Origin: Bacteriovorax sp037444575
GTDB taxonomy: Bacteria; Bdellovibrionota; Bacteriovoracia; Bacteriovoracales; Bacteriovoracaceae
Reading direction: 5' to 3'
NCBI GenBank assembly: GCA_037444575.1
Contig: JBBIME010000005.1
Coordinates: 1 to 64,000 of the forward strand
Length of the DNA: 64,000 bases
Shown: positions 17,243 to 26,431 of the stretch, piece by piece
Layout: every line of letters starts with the position of its first letter
Position numbering within the stretch: position 1 is the stretch's first letter
Translations under genes and position numbers: made by a program
Notes under the pieces: generated by a model
What the model was told of the DNA's origin: nothing
Databases searched by the model: none
The model's input: the letters and a program-made list of their open reading frames with translations, nothing else

Positions 17243-18151
17243 ATGATGAAAAAATTAATTCTTTTTATTCTTTTTACTCTCTCTTTGAACGCTTCAGCAG
17301 AAACAGCTTCATGCTCTGTTGAATTGTTTTCGAAAGTCTATCGTTTGGAAAATAATCAAACTCTCAACAGCTCTGATATCGTTCACTCTTCAACTTGCGA
17401 TTCTTTGGTTTTAAATAAAATCTCTCAGATTATCTCTAATTCAAATGGAGCAGTTGGAGCTGATTTTCTCAAAAGAGAAATTGAAAAAGATTTCCAATCT
17501 CTTTCTGTTAACATCACTCCTCGAAAGCTCTCTTTTTTAGAATTAAATACAACTCTTCGTGAGCAACTCACAAACAGTTCAAATCTTTACTTTCTTGATT
17601 CAAAGTCACTTAACGGACTAAGAACTCTTGGACTCATTGAAGGTGAACAACTAAAAGCTAACTGTGAGTCATGTAGCTCTTTCGGAGAGAAAAACATTAA
17701 AATTGATATCGTTAATCCATTGGCCAACTCTACTCGCACAGTTTGGTTTTCTTCTAGAATCATGGCCAAAATTAAAGTTTTCAAAGCAAAAAGGAACCTA
17801 AGCTTCCAACAAAAACACCTTGAAGCAGCAGATTTTTACGCTGATGAAATTTATTCCGGAAATCCCGACAATCTCGTTACAACTTTAGACAATATTCATT
17901 TCTATAAAGCTAATAAAACTATCATTCAGGGAGCGGCTGTCTCTAATTTTGATCTTCAACCAGTGAACCTCATCAATTTTGGAACACCGGTGAATGTGGT
18001 TTTAAAAAATCAAAACATTAATCTTCAAAGAACTGCTCTTCCAACACGCTCTGCGATCGCAGGCGAAATCATTGAGCTAAAAAACCCAAACAATAATAAA
18101 ATGATTGCTGGAAAAGTAGTCGATTATAATAAAGTGGTGATTGAACTATGA
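17243..18151 (+). CDS. flgA: Flagellar P-ring assembly chaperone FlgA
   Basis: Periplasmic chaperone helping FlgI assemble into the P ring. It is 302 residues, longer than E. coli FlgA, with a Sec signal peptide (cleavage after NASA). The C-terminal half is the SAF-type domain, ending in NNNKMIAGKVVDYNKVVIEL-like FlgA sequence, with RTALPTRSAIAGE the most conserved part. It sits between flgG and flgH and overlaps flgH by 4 bases. The N-terminal half is divergent. Confidence 0.85.
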   Translation: MMKKLILFILFTLSLNASAETASCSVELFSKVYRLENNQTLNSSDIVHSSTCDSLVLNKISQIISNSNGAVGADFLKREIEKDFQSLSVNITPRKLSFLELNTTLREQLTNSSNLYFLDSKSLNGLRTLGLIEGEQLKANCESCSSFGEKNIKIDIVNPLANSTRTVWFSSRIMAKIKVFKAKRNLSFQQKHLEAADFYADEIYSGNPDNLVTTLDNIHFYKANKTIIQGAAVSNFDLQPVNLINFGTPVNVVLKNQNINLQRTALPTRSAIAGEIIELKNPNNNKMIAGKVVDYNKVVIEL

Positions 18152-18927
18152 GAATAAATTCATTTTTTCTTCTAACCTCTCTTGTCTTCTTAACTTCTTG
18201 TTCATCTTACATGAACTCAATTTATAGAGACTTCGAACAACAAGAGAGAACCAATGCGGAAGTTGATGTTCCCTCAGATAACTTTGATCAATACAGACAT
18301 CCAAAGCGAAGAACTTCGAGCGAATATAATCGCGTCGATCGCACGGTGACAACCGCAAACGCTAAAATGATAGCTCCACAAATTAAGCGCCAGTACAAAG
18401 CAGAAAAGGAAGCTGTTAAGCGCTACACTGCTAGTGATTTAACAGATAACGGGAATGATGGAAGTTTATGGGCAGGCAGTGATCCAAATGCATTTTTATT
18501 TTCAAACAATAAAAGCAAAAATGCTGGGGACATTATCCAGATCAATGTTCTTGCTCGCTTGAAAAATGAAATTACGATGGAACTTAAAAAAACTTTTCCT
18601 GACAATCCCTATGAAACAAGAGCTAACAACGAAAATAAAAATGCTGACACAAGAGCTCCTGCGGGAAGTGCTGACGGAAAGCCGGAAAAAAAGGAAGCGG
18701 TTGCTGAAAGCACTGGAGGCGAAGGCGCTCAAGATAAAATTTCAGGAGTTGTGGTTGAAGAGATCAATCGTGAACACTTACTAATCAAAGGGCGTAAAAA
18801 CGTTCTATTTAAAAACAGAAAAAGAATGGTTGAAGTTCAAGCTCTTGTTTCAAGAAAAGACATTGGAGAAAATGATACTATTAGCTCTGATGCTATTCTT
18901 GAATCAAATGTGTCTGTTGTAAGATAA
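18148..18927 (+). CDS. flgH: Flagellar L-ring lipoprotein FlgH
   Basis: Outer-membrane L-ring subunit around the flagellar rod. It is 259 residues with a lipobox LTSC near residue 18. The conserved FlgH core begins with LWAGSDPNAFLF and continues through the GDIIQINV segment to the C-terminal NREHLLIKGRKNV and SDAILESNVSVVR. A charged, Ala/Lys-rich insert lies at about 150-195. The start overlaps the flgA stop (ATGA). Confidence 0.93.
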   Translation: MRINSFFLLTSLVFLTSCSSYMNSIYRDFEQQERTNAEVDVPSDNFDQYRHPKRRTSSEYNRVDRTVTTANAKMIAPQIKRQYKAEKEAVKRYTASDLTDNGNDGSLWAGSDPNAFLFSNNKSKNAGDIIQINVLARLKNEITMELKKTFPDNPYETRANNENKNADTRAPAGSADGKPEKKEAVAESTGGEGAQDKISGVVVEEINREHLLIKGRKNVLFKNRKRMVEVQALVSRKDIGENDTISSDAILESNVSVVR

Positions 18928-18945
18928 TTAAAAATACTCATTAGG

Positions 18946-19959
18946 ATGATGAATATGAAAAAAATCTGCTTAACTCTCGCTCTTCTTCTTGCTCAGTCTG
19001 CCTATTCAGCACCGAGCAGATTAAAAGATCTTGTGACTGTAAAAGGCGTTAGAGAAAATCCGATTATTGGCTATGGTTTAGTTATCGGGTTAAATGGTAC
19101 AGGAGATGCTGGCGGAGAAATCACCAATACATCATTGAAAAAAATGTTTGAGAAATTAGGACTTAATCCTAAATCAGAAATTACATCTAAAAATGTTGCC
19201 GCAGTCGTTGTAACTGCCAAACTCCCACCCTTTGCAAGAGTGGGACAAAAAATTGATTTAACTATTTCCTCTATCGGCGATGCTTCTTCTTTAGCTGGAG
19301 GAACATTGCTTGTTACTCCATTAAAAGGCGGTGATGGAAACATCTACGCTGTTGGATCTGGAGCTCTTTCAATTGGCGGGTTAAAAAAAGGGGCGAAATT
19401 CGCGACAACAGGAGCAATTCCAAGTGGTGCTGTTGTTGAGAGAGAAATTGCTACTGAGTTCGAAAAGAAAAATTCTTTACGCCTCAGTTTAAATAACCCT
19501 GACTTCACAACCGCCGCTCGCATTGAAAAAGTTATCAACGAAGAACTCGGCGGGAAATTTGCCTCAGCAAAAGATTCGACAACTATTGATTTAATTGTTC
19601 CAGTCCAATATGAAAGAAATGTTGTTCAACTCATGGCCATTATTGAAAATTTTAAAGTAAATCCAGACAGTGCTGCAAAGATTGTTATCAACGAAAGAAC
19701 AGGGACAATTGTTGCTGGTGGAGACGTCGTTGTTGCTCCAGTTGCCATTAGCCATGGCGACCTTACCATTGAAGTAAAAGATGATGGAGGGTCAAAAGGC
19801 GGAAAACCAAACACCCTATATTTCATGGAAAAAGGTACGACCTTAAATGAATTAGTAAAAAGCCTTAATGCTTTTGGGGTTGCTCCAGAGGACTTAATCT
19901 CAATTTTTCAAACACTTAAGAAAGACGGGGCCCTTGTTGGCGATATTGAACTAATCTAG
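18946..19959 (+). CDS. flgI: Flagellar P-ring protein FlgI
   Basis: Forms the periplasmic P ring in the peptidoglycan layer. It is 337 residues including a signal peptide ending near AYSA. Highly conserved stretches are NPIIGYGLVIGLNGTGD, KNVAAVVVTAKLPPFARVG, INERTGTIVAGGDV and the C-terminal LNEL...GVAPEDLISIFQ segment. It is 18 bases after flgH. Three in-frame ATGs at the start (18946, 18949 and 18955) leave the exact first codon open. Confidence 0.96.
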   Translation: MMNMKKICLTLALLLAQSAYSAPSRLKDLVTVKGVRENPIIGYGLVIGLNGTGDAGGEITNTSLKKMFEKLGLNPKSEITSKNVAAVVVTAKLPPFARVGQKIDLTISSIGDASSLAGGTLLVTPLKGGDGNIYAVGSGALSIGGLKKGAKFATTGAIPSGAVVEREIATEFEKKNSLRLSLNNPDFTTAARIEKVINEELGGKFASAKDSTTIDLIVPVQYERNVVQLMAIIENFKVNPDSAAKIVINERTGTIVAGGDVVVAPVAISHGDLTIEVKDDGGSKGGKPNTLYFMEKGTTLNELVKSLNAFGVAPEDLISIFQTLKKDGALVGDIELI

Positions 19960-19998
19960 TTGTGTATTTTTTATATCTAGCTTTTAGGAAATTTTTTG

Positions 19999-20007
19999 TG
20001 CTAAAAT
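19999..20007 (+). promoter_or_regulatory. Possible extended -10 promoter between flgI and flgJ
   Basis: TG-C-TAAAAT in a 100-base gap, forming an extended -10 element; no convincing -35. It could start a second transcript for flgJ-flgM-flgN-flgK-flgL. A small imperfect hairpin (GTTCCC/GGGGAC) follows. Weak evidence. Confidence 0.3.
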
Positions 20008-20059
20008 TTTAGAGTTCCCAATAAATGGGGACCTTGCTCATAACTTAGGAAGAGTTTTC

Positions 20060-20554
20060 ATGAGTGCACCTGGAAATATTATCAATCGCGGAATTAATAT
20101 CGGATCAAAACAGGCCAAATCGCTTGAGGGCAAACCTGTCGACGATAGAAAATATATCCCGAAACAATTTCAAGATGTCGCTGAAAGTATGGAGTCTCAA
20201 TTTGCTGAGGCCATGCTTAAACAGATGAATCAAACAGTTGATGAGAGTCCTAGTGAAGATTCTGGTATGGATTATTATAAATCGCTGCAGACAACAGAAA
20301 GAGCGAAAATGATGTCCAAACAAAATAACTTAGGTCTACAAAACGTTATTTTGGATCAAATCTACCCTAAACGCCTCCGCAACGAGATGGCCCTCAAGCA
20401 ATATGAGGCCCAAGCAGACATGATCCACCACAATTTGCCTAGCTATAAGCTTTACAAAAAAACTGATACAATAGAGATGGGGAAGAATGATTCTACCCCT
20501 GTGTCTGGTGATAAGATTGTTACTGGACAGAGCTCAGAAGGAGACTTGCCATGA
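20060..20554 (+). CDS. flgJ: FlgJ-like rod-binding protein (no muramidase domain)
   Basis: 164 residues containing the rod-binding domain of FlgJ. The conserved core is about residues 35-90: FQDVAESMESQFAEAMLKQM, then the spacer, and YYKSLQTTERAKMMSKQNN. The C-terminal peptidoglycan hydrolase domain of E. coli FlgJ is absent, as in many non-enterobacterial flagellar systems, so a separate enzyme must open the wall for the rod. It has an AGGAAGAG ribosome binding site. Its end overlaps flgM by 4 bases. Confidence 0.85.
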   Translation: MSAPGNIINRGINIGSKQAKSLEGKPVDDRKYIPKQFQDVAESMESQFAEAMLKQMNQTVDESPSEDSGMDYYKSLQTTERAKMMSKQNNLGLQNVILDQIYPKRLRNEMALKQYEAQADMIHHNLPSYKLYKKTDTIEMGKNDSTPVSGDKIVTGQSSEGDLP

Positions 20555-20874
20555 GCGCAATTGATAGCACATCTTCAAGATCCATTTTTTTACCAAAAAA
20601 AGACACGCGTGAAAGCGGGAAAGTTGGTCCAGCTGGATTAAAAAGAAACTCTGAAGCGAGAAGAAATGAACTAGATACTTTCTCAAAAGCAGATTCTAAA
20701 GTTGATATCCCAGACGCAATTAAAGATTTTTCCCGCATAAAAAAAGTAGCTGACGCTGCTCCCGCAATCGATAACAGCGATAAGATCGCACGCTTGAAAG
20801 CGCAAATCGCTGATGGTTCTTACAATATCGATTACGACGGACTAAGTGATAAAATTCTAGAACAAGAGTTCTAG
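20551..20874 (+). CDS. flgM: Anti-sigma-28 factor FlgM
   Basis: 107-residue FlgM: a disordered N-terminal half and a C-terminal sigma-binding helix pair, KIARLKAQIADGSYNIDYDG, which matches the family closely. FlgM holds FliA (sigma-28) until the hook is complete, then is exported. Its presence implies sigma-28 control of late flagellar genes in this organism, which fits the sigma-28 promoter found at 33635-33661. It overlaps flgJ by 4 bases. Confidence 0.93.
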   Translation: MSAIDSTSSRSIFLPKKDTRESGKVGPAGLKRNSEARRNELDTFSKADSKVDIPDAIKDFSRIKKVADAAPAIDNSDKIARLKAQIADGSYNIDYDGLSDKILEQEF

Positions 20875-20912
20875 GTACAGCACTTCAAAAGACCCATGGA
20901 TGGGAGCTTTAG

Positions 20913-21404
20913 ATGAATGATAAACTGGCCATTATTTACTTCGAAGTCACGGACTTATGGAAACGTTTGTGTGAAGAACACAACGACCTCTTTGGCGTCA
21001 CTTGTGACGAATACTCCCTATTGCTAAAAAGTGAACTCGATCTTCTCGAAGAAAAACTCGTTGAAAAAAATCAAATCATCGCTCGCATTGGGGCCCTCGA
21101 AACTATTCGTCGTGAACTAATTGCGGAATTAAACTCGTTATTCCCTGAAAAGAACATTGATAGCGTCTCAAAACTCTTAGAATTTATGAAATCATATGAA
21201 GTTGAAAAAAATCAAAAACATCTTTTTCGCTTCAACGCTCTTTTGATTGATATCATCGAAAAGATACAAACTCAAAACAAGCGAAATCAACTTTTTATCA
21301 ACAAAGCACTACTCTCACTTAAGCAAATCCGCATTGAAGCCACTGGGAAGAAAAATTATTCAACCTATACTTCAAAAGGTTCTGCTATAAGCTCGAGCAC
21401 ATAA
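20913..21404 (+). CDS. flgN: Flagellar export chaperone FlgN-like protein
   Basis: 163-residue, mostly helical coiled-coil protein with FlgN-type features: heptad-rich LEEKLVEKNQIIARIGALE and a second long helix (LLIDIIEKIQ...NKALLSLKQIRIEATG) followed by a polar tail. FlgN chaperones FlgK and FlgL, which follow directly. It has a GGGAG ribosome binding site and lies between flgM and flgK. The identification rests on length, helix pattern and position. Confidence 0.85.
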   Translation: MNDKLAIIYFEVTDLWKRLCEEHNDLFGVTCDEYSLLLKSELDLLEEKLVEKNQIIARIGALETIRRELIAELNSLFPEKNIDSVSKLLEFMKSYEVEKNQKHLFRFNALLIDIIEKIQTQNKRNQLFINKALLSLKQIRIEATGKKNYSTYTSKGSAISSST

Positions 21405-21413
21405 GGAGAGAGC

Positions 21414-22877
21414 GTGGCAGACTTATTAGGTATTGGTAAAACTGGTCTTTTTGCTTCAAAGAAATCACTTGAAGTAACTGGTCACAACCTCTCAAACGTC
21501 AATACCGAAGGATATTCTCGTCAACGAGTTATGCAATCTACAGCTATCCCTACAGCGACGGGCGGATTCGTTCAAGGTACAGGGGTAAAAGTTGACGGTG
21601 TTACTCGCTTCAATGACGAATTCATCGATAAAAGGCTAAATACGGCCTTAGCTTCGAGTAAGTATTACGATACAAGAAGTGAACATCTCGACCAAATTGA
21701 AAGTATCTTTAATGAAGTCGATAATGATGGACTCAATCAAATCTTAAACAAATTTTTTAACTCTTTTAGAGAGCTTGCCAATCAACCAGAGAACGAAACG
21801 ATTCGATCTGTTGTTCGCGATAATGCTTCCCTGGTTGTTAAAGACTTTCGACGTATTCGCGACACACTAGATGCTCAAGCACAAAACATTGACAGAAAAA
21901 TTGCTTCAACAGTTGAAGATGTCAATCAGATCCTCTCGCACATTGCAGATCTAAACGGAAAAATTTCAAATATTGAAGCTCAACAAGGTGAAACTGGAGA
22001 TCTTCGAGACCAGCGAGATCTTGCTGTTAAAAACCTTTCTGAAAATTTTAAAGTTCATACATATACTGATGAAAAAAATAGATTTGTTATCACGGCTCAA
22101 GGTATTGGTACTCTTGTTACAGGTCTTCAAACTCAACCTCTTGCTGTTATTACAAAAGATAAAGGTAACTCTTCAAACAACATGAATGCCTCTGCAGAAG
22201 TTGTTTTAAGAGATCGTCCTTCTCAACCAGTTACCGATAAATTTCAAAGTGGATCTCTCGCTTCGATCATTAAAGTGCGCAACGAAGATCTAAGAAAATT
22301 ACAAGATAACATTGATGGTATCGCTTATCAGTTTACATCATCAGTAAATGCAATTCACCGTCAAGGTTACGTAAATCGCACATTAAATATTGGCCCAGAT
22401 GGCACACCTTCATTGGCCGATGCCAAAGGACTAACAACAGGTATTGATTTCTTCGTTCAGCCGCTTGAAAAGGATGGAGCTGCTTCCAATATCGATCTTT
22501 CTGTTGCAGTGAAGGACGACCTCAGCAATATTGCGGCTGCAATGGCACCAAACGCTCCGGGTGATAACCGCGTAGCTATTGGTATTTCTCAAATTCAGCA
22601 TGAGAGAATTGCTGGTGAGGGATCAATTACACTCGAAGAAAAATATCTACAATCAATTGGTAATATCGGTCTTGAAACAGGGAAGGCCCATCTAGATGCT
22701 GAGCAGGCCAATGGGATTCTTGCTCAGACGACCAGTATACGTGAACGCTTAACAGGTGTTTCTATCGATGAAGAAACCGCTAACATGGTTCGTTTTCAAC
22801 ATGCCTATGAAGCTTCAGCGAAGATGATGCAAGCTGCGGATGAAATGTTTAAAACCGTTTTGGAACTCAAAAGGTAA
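21414..22877 (+). CDS. flgK: Hook-filament junction protein FlgK (HAP1)
   Basis: First hook-associated protein between hook and filament; 487 residues. The N-terminal D0 motif is TGHNLSNVNTEGYSRQRV. The C-terminal helix is SIDEETANMVRFQHAYEASAKM, highly conserved in FlgK. The start is GTG with an AAGGAG site 6 bases upstream. It is immediately followed by flgL (6-base gap). Confidence 0.96.
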   Translation: MADLLGIGKTGLFASKKSLEVTGHNLSNVNTEGYSRQRVMQSTAIPTATGGFVQGTGVKVDGVTRFNDEFIDKRLNTALASSKYYDTRSEHLDQIESIFNEVDNDGLNQILNKFFNSFRELANQPENETIRSVVRDNASLVVKDFRRIRDTLDAQAQNIDRKIASTVEDVNQILSHIADLNGKISNIEAQQGETGDLRDQRDLAVKNLSENFKVHTYTDEKNRFVITAQGIGTLVTGLQTQPLAVITKDKGNSSNNMNASAEVVLRDRPSQPVTDKFQSGSLASIIKVRNEDLRKLQDNIDGIAYQFTSSVNAIHRQGYVNRTLNIGPDGTPSLADAKGLTTGIDFFVQPLEKDGAASNIDLSVAVKDDLSNIAAAMAPNAPGDNRVAIGISQIQHERIAGEGSITLEEKYLQSIGNIGLETGKAHLDAEQANGILAQTTSIRERLTGVSIDEETANMVRFQHAYEASAKMMQAADEMFKTVLELKR

Positions 22878-22883
22878 TAGCAA

Positions 22884-23906
22884 ATGACAAGAGTTTCTGA
22901 AAATAGCTCCACTGCCGCTTTAAAGTACGCTCTCAATAAATCGAAAGCGAAGATGGAAGATTTGCAACGAAAGGGTTCGACTCTTAAGGCGATCACTAAA
23001 CCATCTGACAACCCGGTTAGTAACGTTGAAGCGATGGCGCTTACATCATCATCCAACGACAACGTTCAGTATTTAAAAAATAGTGAGTTTGCCCTTTTGA
23101 GTTTGAACGTTACTGAAAAATCACTGGAAGAATTAACTGACATTATTTCTAAAGCTAAAGAAATTGCCATTGCTCAGTCTTCTGATTTTTTCAATGGCGA
23201 TATCAGAAAAAATATCGCGAATGAAGTTCAACAGCTCTATAATCAAGCGCTGGCCATCTCCAATAAAAAAGTTGGGCTAAAGCACATTTTCTCCGGAACT
23301 AGTACACTGACGACACCTTTTGATTCCAATGGAAAATACAAAGGTGATTCTGAACATGTTAGCTTAGAGGTTTCCAGAAACTTTTTTGTTCCTATCAACC
23401 TCACAGGAGAAGAAGTTTTTTTTAGCGCTGAAGATGGCGGTACTATTGAAAACCCTCTCCAAAAATTTGAACAATTTGATAAAAGTACAATTAGTAATTT
23501 AAATCGAGATGTTGCTTCTAAAAGTGATGATGAAGCTGATGGCGATACGACCAATCCATTTAAATCTCGCGATAATATTTTTGCTCAACTTGCAGGGCTT
23601 ACAAATGCCCTTGAAAGCAATGACCCTAAAATGATTCAAGGCCTTCTTGAAAAATTCGATAACAGTATTAGCCGATTGATTACTCTCAGAACTCGCATTG
23701 GCTCACTATCCAACTCCGTTGAGTCCGCTAAGTCGACGCTTGAAAGTGAGAATATCGACCACGCCTCCAGAAAAAGCGCACTGCTTGATGCCGATGTCGT
23801 CGATCTCTTCTCTGACATCAACAAGCAGCAGGCCATTCTCAAGACCACTTATCAATCTACTCAGGGCGTAATGAACCAGACGCTTATGGACTTCCTACAT
23901 CGTTAA
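22884..23906 (+). CDS. flgL: Hook-filament junction protein FlgL (HAP3)
   Basis: Second junction protein linking FlgK to the flagellin filament; 340 residues. Flagellin-like N- and C-terminal helices are visible: TRVSENSSTAALKYALNKSK with the KPSDNPV motif at the front, and DINKQQAILKTTYQSTQGVM at the end. The middle is variable and acidic. It closes the structural part of the flagellar operon; csrA follows after a 134-base gap. Confidence 0.93.
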   Translation: MTRVSENSSTAALKYALNKSKAKMEDLQRKGSTLKAITKPSDNPVSNVEAMALTSSSNDNVQYLKNSEFALLSLNVTEKSLEELTDIISKAKEIAIAQSSDFFNGDIRKNIANEVQQLYNQALAISNKKVGLKHIFSGTSTLTTPFDSNGKYKGDSEHVSLEVSRNFFVPINLTGEEVFFSAEDGGTIENPLQKFEQFDKSTISNLNRDVASKSDDEADGDTTNPFKSRDNIFAQLAGLTNALESNDPKMIQGLLEKFDNSISRLITLRTRIGSLSNSVESAKSTLESENIDHASRKSALLDADVVDLFSDINKQQAILKTTYQSTQGVMNQTLMDFLHR

Positions 23907-23997
23907 GCTGCTAACCCTCCGCGCATATTTTCTTGACTAAAATAATTTAGTTTTTACTTGCTTTTTAATATTAGGAATAATATATGAAGCATTGCGA

Positions 23998-24019
23998 GTC
24001 GGATTAGGAAAGTTCCGAC
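23998..24019 (+). promoter_or_regulatory. Hairpin with GGA in its loop upstream of csrA: candidate CsrA autoregulatory site
   Basis: A perfect 6-bp stem (GTCGGA 23998-24003 with TCCGAC 24014-24019) displays a 10-base loop TTAGGAAAGT containing AGGA. GGA presented in a hairpin loop is the hallmark of CsrA RNA targets. A second AGGA lies at 23972-23975, and the csrA Shine-Dalgarno itself (GAGG) is near. Together these could let CsrA repress its own translation. Inference from sequence only. Confidence 0.45.
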
Positions 24020-24040
24020 ATTTGCGATTGAGGTTGAGTT

Positions 24041-24271
24041 ATGCTGGTTTTGACAAGGAAGCTGGGCGAAAGCATCGCTATTGACGATCATATTAAAATT
24101 GTCGTTGTTCAGATTAAAGGTAAACAAGTCCGTCTGGGGATTAAAGCTCCGCCGGAAACAAAAATTCACCGAGAAGAAGTGTATAAAGCTATTCAAGACC
24201 AAAACACTGAAGCTTCTCAGGCGGATTTAACTTCCATTACAAATTTAGCAAACGAGTTAAACAAGAAGTAA
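24041..24271 (+). CDS. csrA: Carbon storage regulator CsrA (translational regulator)
   Basis: 76-residue RNA-binding dimer. The N-terminus MLVLTRKLGESI and the RNA-contacting IHREEVYKAIQ are canonical. The C-terminal helix is extended, as in species where FliW binds CsrA. It has a GAGG ribosome binding site. It is followed by fliW, so the classical FliW-CsrA partner switch controlling flagellin synthesis is expected: free FliW sequesters CsrA, while flagellin releases it. Confidence 0.97.
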   Translation: MLVLTRKLGESIAIDDHIKIVVVQIKGKQVRLGIKAPPETKIHREEVYKAIQDQNTEASQADLTSITNLANELNKK

Positions 24272-24358
24272 TTTCCTGCTTGCTCTTTTGCCCCTATGGC
24301 TGCTAGAATCGTTGACAGAGGTCGATATATGACCTTTTTGCTCAACGGAGGCCTAAGA

Positions 24359-24931
24359 GTGAAAATCAAAACAACTAGATTTGGCGAACTAGAAGTCGAT
24401 AAAAAAGACATCATAGAGTTTACAGAAGGTTTACTCGGTTTTGAAAATCTTAAGAAATTCTTTATTGTCGATCCAGGGGATCAGACTTTAATCCTTTGGT
24501 TACAATCAATTGATGATGCAGGAACAGCGTTTCCAATTATTGAACCAAAAATTTTCCAACCAAATTACATGGTAAAACTTCTTCCAATTGAGCTTAACAG
24601 CTTAAGCTTGGAAAACTTGCAAAATGCAAGCGTGTACACTGTTCTTACAATTCCACAAAACGTTACTGAAATGTCGGCAAACTTAAAGGCACCGATCATC
24701 ATTAACAACAAAACAAAAATTGCAAGACAGATTGTTCTTCAAGATTCAAAACTTGAAGTTAAATTCAAAATGTATATGGATCTAAAAAAATACATTGTTA
24801 ACTATGCTTCTGATGATTCAAAACGAACAAATGTAGCACCAGCTAGCAAAGAGCAAGGGCCAACAATTGTTCAAACAAATGCTGCTCAAACTGCTAACAA
24901 CAACAAGAATTCTTCTCCAGAAGCTGAATAA
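24359..24931 (+). CDS. fliW: Flagellar assembly factor FliW
   Basis: Antagonist of CsrA that also binds flagellin. The GTG at 24359 is preferred: it is 7 bases after a strong GGAGG site, and the product then begins with the family start KIKTTRFGELEVDKKD. An ATG at 24329 is possible. The core IIEFTEGLLGFENLKKFFIVD is characteristic. At about 190 residues it is longer than B. subtilis FliW; the extra 40-50 residues at the C-terminus are Asn/Ala/Gln-rich and probably disordered. Last gene of the flagellar block. Confidence 0.92.
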   Translation: MKIKTTRFGELEVDKKDIIEFTEGLLGFENLKKFFIVDPGDQTLILWLQSIDDAGTAFPIIEPKIFQPNYMVKLLPIELNSLSLENLQNASVYTVLTIPQNVTEMSANLKAPIIINNKTKIARQIVLQDSKLEVKFKMYMDLKKYIVNYASDDSKRTNVAPASKEQGPTIVQTNAAQTANNNKNSSPEAE

Positions 24932-24960
24932 AATTTAAAATTAAATGCTAAAAATAAAAA

Positions 24961-24983
24961 GGCCCTCGAAAGAGGGCCTTTTT
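24961..24983. terminator. Bidirectional intrinsic terminator between fliW and the TPR gene
   Basis: GGCCCTC-GAAA-GAGGGCC with a GAAA tetraloop, flanked by an A run upstream and a T run downstream, so it works in both directions. It serves fliW (plus) and the minus-strand operon ending at 25003. A nearly identical hairpin lies at 57665-57687. Confidence 0.92.
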
Positions 24984-25002
24984 CGTATTTGTAATCTACT
25001 TA

Positions 25003-25737
25003 TTATCTAAGGTTTGTTTCAGTTGCGGTTCTAGAGAGATTTAAATACATCCCCGCTTCAGCGTGAAATGGATCTTTTAAAAGAACTTTTTCCCACTCAG
25101 CTTGTGCCTCTAAAACGTTCCCATTTCCGTAGTGTAAAACACCAAGAGCGATTCTTGCAGGCGCATAGTTAGGCTCTTCATTTTTTAGAGTTCTTAATTC
25201 TTCTATTGCTTTAGCTATAAAGCCTTTTTTGGCATAAACTTTTGCGATTTTAATTTTAGCTTCCAGATTTTCTGGATCTAGGCCAATCACCTTGTTGTAT
25301 TCAAAAAGTGCTTCATCGTATCTGTTATAGGAAAGATAGAGATCAGCAATCTCGTAATGTTTTGAAGCAAACTTTTTATTGATATGCTTATCTTCAGTAA
25401 GCCCTGTTCCTTTAGTGTTCCCTTTCACTCTTTCATTGGCAGACTCGAAAACTTTTTTGGCATCTTCATACTGACCAATATCATTGTAGAGAACAGAGAG
25501 ACTAATGGCCGCATCTGTGTGCTCAGGGTTTAATGCCAACACTTTGTTAAATGCTTTGATGGCCTTTCCGATTTCTCCGTTAATATGAAAGATGTTTGCA
25601 AGAAGAAAAAATGCATCAACATTATTGTCATCTGATTCAATAATTTCGCTAAGGATCACTTGAGCTTTTTTATATTCAAGTTTTTCAAAACATTCTCTAG
25701 CAGATTTCAGCAATTGTTCGTTATTTGAAGTATACAT
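25003..25737 (-). CDS. TPR-repeat protein
   Basis: 244 residues of tandem tetratricopeptide repeats (about six, seen as repeated A-x-x-x-F-x-x-A-L-x-x-x-P blocks, for example KAIKAFNKVLALNPEHTDAA and EALFEYNKVIGLDPENLEAK). No signal peptide from the ATG at 25737, which has a GAGG site; a longer frame start exists upstream but lies inside bamD's end. It is probably a cytoplasmic protein-interaction scaffold. Last gene of the minus-strand operon after bamD. Confidence 0.8.
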   Translation of the reverse strand: MYTSNNEQLLKSARECFEKLEYKKAQVILSEIIESDDNNVDAFFLLANIFHINGEIGKAIKAFNKVLALNPEHTDAAISLSVLYNDIGQYEDAKKVFESANERVKGNTKGTGLTEDKHINKKFASKHYEIADLYLSYNRYDEALFEYNKVIGLDPENLEAKIKIAKVYAKKGFIAKAIEELRTLKNEEPNYAPARIALGVLHYGNGNVLEAQAEWEKVLLKDPFHAEAGMYLNLSRTATETNLR

Positions 25738-25744
25738 TTTAACC

Positions 25745-26404
25745 TCAGTGATTAATGTGTGAAGCAGCCTCATCAATTCTAGTCAGAATGCGAAGCTTCT
25801 CTTCTTTGTTTTTCAACGTTTTTAAAATATCTTCATAGCGTGCCTTAGCGGCTTCAAAGTCTTTAGTTCTGAAATAAAAATCTGCAATGTAGATTTCTTT
25901 TTTCTCAATCATATCTTCAATTTGATTAATTCTTGTTTGAGCGTCTTTTACGTACTCAGTGTTAGGGTAATTTTGAATTAGCTCATTAAAATATTTAATG
26001 GCTTCTACCCCTGCAGATAAATCGCGATCAAAGGTCGCTGGCAATTGACGGTAGAACGATTCTGAAATTCTAAAAATAACGTAACCAAGCTCGTTATACT
26101 TAGGGTGAAAATCGCGGAATAAAATATAAGCAGAAGCTGCTTCTGCATAATTTTCTTGAGCAAATAAAATATCTGCCTGAAGAAGTTCAGCGTGAGTAGC
26201 GTAATAACTGTAAGGGTACTGAGAGCGAATTGAATTTAATTTTTCAGTGGCCTGAATATAGCGAGATTTTGAGATTAAATCTTTAGCTTCTTTAAAAAGA
26301 ATTTCAGCTTCAGTACTTCCTGCTGGTCTTTTAGTTGAACAAGAAATTATTACAAGCGAAAATGATAGTGCTAAAAATCTCAAAATTCTCAATGAAAACC
26401 TCAA
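25745..26404 (-). CDS. bamD: Outer membrane protein assembly factor BamD (lipoprotein)
   Basis: Outer-membrane lipoprotein of the BAM complex that inserts beta-barrel proteins. It is 219 residues with a lipobox IISC (Cys22). The following TPR-type repeats match BamD: LFKEAKDLISKSRYIQATEKL, then QYPYSYYATHAELLQADILF, and YNELGYVIFRISESFYRQLP. The NYPNTEYVKDAQTRI segment is typical of the fourth repeat. It lies between a PerM-type gene and a TPR gene. Confidence 0.9.
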   Translation of the reverse strand: MRFSLRILRFLALSFSLVIISCSTKRPAGSTEAEILFKEAKDLISKSRYIQATEKLNSIRSQYPYSYYATHAELLQADILFAQENYAEAASAYILFRDFHPKYNELGYVIFRISESFYRQLPATFDRDLSAGVEAIKYFNELIQNYPNTEYVKDAQTRINQIEDMIEKKEIYIADFYFRTKDFEAAKARYEDILKTLKNKEEKLRILTRIDEAASHINH

Positions 26405-26431
26405 ATGACTTAATCCTTAAAAAGGATCGTA

